This document shows positions 32,386 to 32,388 of a DNA stretch of 32,388 nucleotides, piece by piece. The stretch comes from Lentilactobacillus farraginis DSM 18382 = JCM 14108 (GTDB lineage: Bacteria > Bacillota > Bacilli > Lactobacillales > Lactobacillaceae), in the NCBI RefSeq assembly GCF_000583655.1, contig NZ_BAKI01000030.1, forward strand, positions 1 to 32,388. The letters run 5' to 3'. The notes under the pieces are model-generated. The model searched no databases. It was given only the letters and a program-made list of their open reading frames with translations, and was not told where the DNA came from. How positions within the stretch are numbered: position 1 is the first letter of the stretch; the number at the start of each line of letters is the position of its first letter. The translations under genes were made by a program, and so were the position numbers.

Positions 32386-32388
32386 ATG

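Noticed and set aside
1..32388. CRISPR array, prophage or insertion sequence
   Set aside because: No regular repeat-spacer pattern, transposase, integrase or terminal inverted repeats with target duplication were seen.

Overview
The window looks like a chromosomal, origin-proximal segment of a Gram-positive, low-to-moderate GC member of the Lactobacillaceae, possibly a heterofermentative genus such as Lentilactobacillus or a relative. The evidence is the block walR-walK-yycH-yycI-yycJ-htrA followed by rlmH, strong GGAGG-type ribosome sites, a helveticin-J-like protein, an SDR of the Lactobacillus R-alcohol-dehydrogenase type, secreted proteins with lactobacillar 'WN..HT..LHNL' modules, a perfect parS site and a dense DnaA-box cluster. 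I see no insertion sequence, phage gene or CRISPR array. Genus is inference.

Layout. 1-2.4 kb: secreted proteins and a helveticin-like gene behind a five-element, 11-bp-periodic operator-like array. 2.7-4.4 kb: a small unknown protein and a frame-broken flavin disulfide reductase. 4.6-11 kb: a glycerol-3-phosphate/glycerophosphodiester uptake operon (ugpC-A-E-B plus a phosphodiesterase) behind a five-element PhoP-type box, with a second phosphodiesterase paralogue and a relic of a Toprim-like gene upstream. 11-15.9 kb: two SDRs, a frame-broken sfsA, a frame-broken HdeD/DUF308 gene and an aldo-keto reductase. 15.9-17.8 kb: parS, yitT, and two fluC genes behind a fluoride riboswitch. 17.8-19.4 kb: a YczE-like membrane protein and a second secreted paralogue. 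19.5-23.3 kb: the most unusual unit, with two TPP riboswitches on one strand. The first precedes ykoE (thiamine-precursor ECF S-component); the second precedes an allantoinase-family amidohydrolase coupled to an NCS1 permease. 23.3-32.4 kb: UDG-family protein, rlmH, the DnaA-box cluster, htrA, the walRK operon, and a divergent tRNA-Lys.

How they work together. The ugp operon and its phosphodiesterases form a phosphate/glycerol salvage unit whose promoter carries the repeat pattern expected of the Pho regulon. The riboswitch unit implies that thiamine pyrophosphate controls uptake and hydrolysis of a ring-amide compound. That is not the normal logic for allantoin use and points to a possible thiamine-related salvage pathway. 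WalRK with its YycH/YycI regulators, YycJ and HtrA form the cell-wall homeostasis system.

Quality caveat. At least six genes (flavoprotein, sfsA, DUF308, yycH, walK, walR) each lack exactly one base, and restoring it recovers family-typical sequence. Because walR and walK are generally essential in Firmicutes, I infer that most of these are consensus sequencing errors rather than real mutations. A seventh possible case affects the start of the YczE-like gene. The aldo-keto reductase has a separate anomaly, an in-frame TGA, that a one-base loss does not explain.
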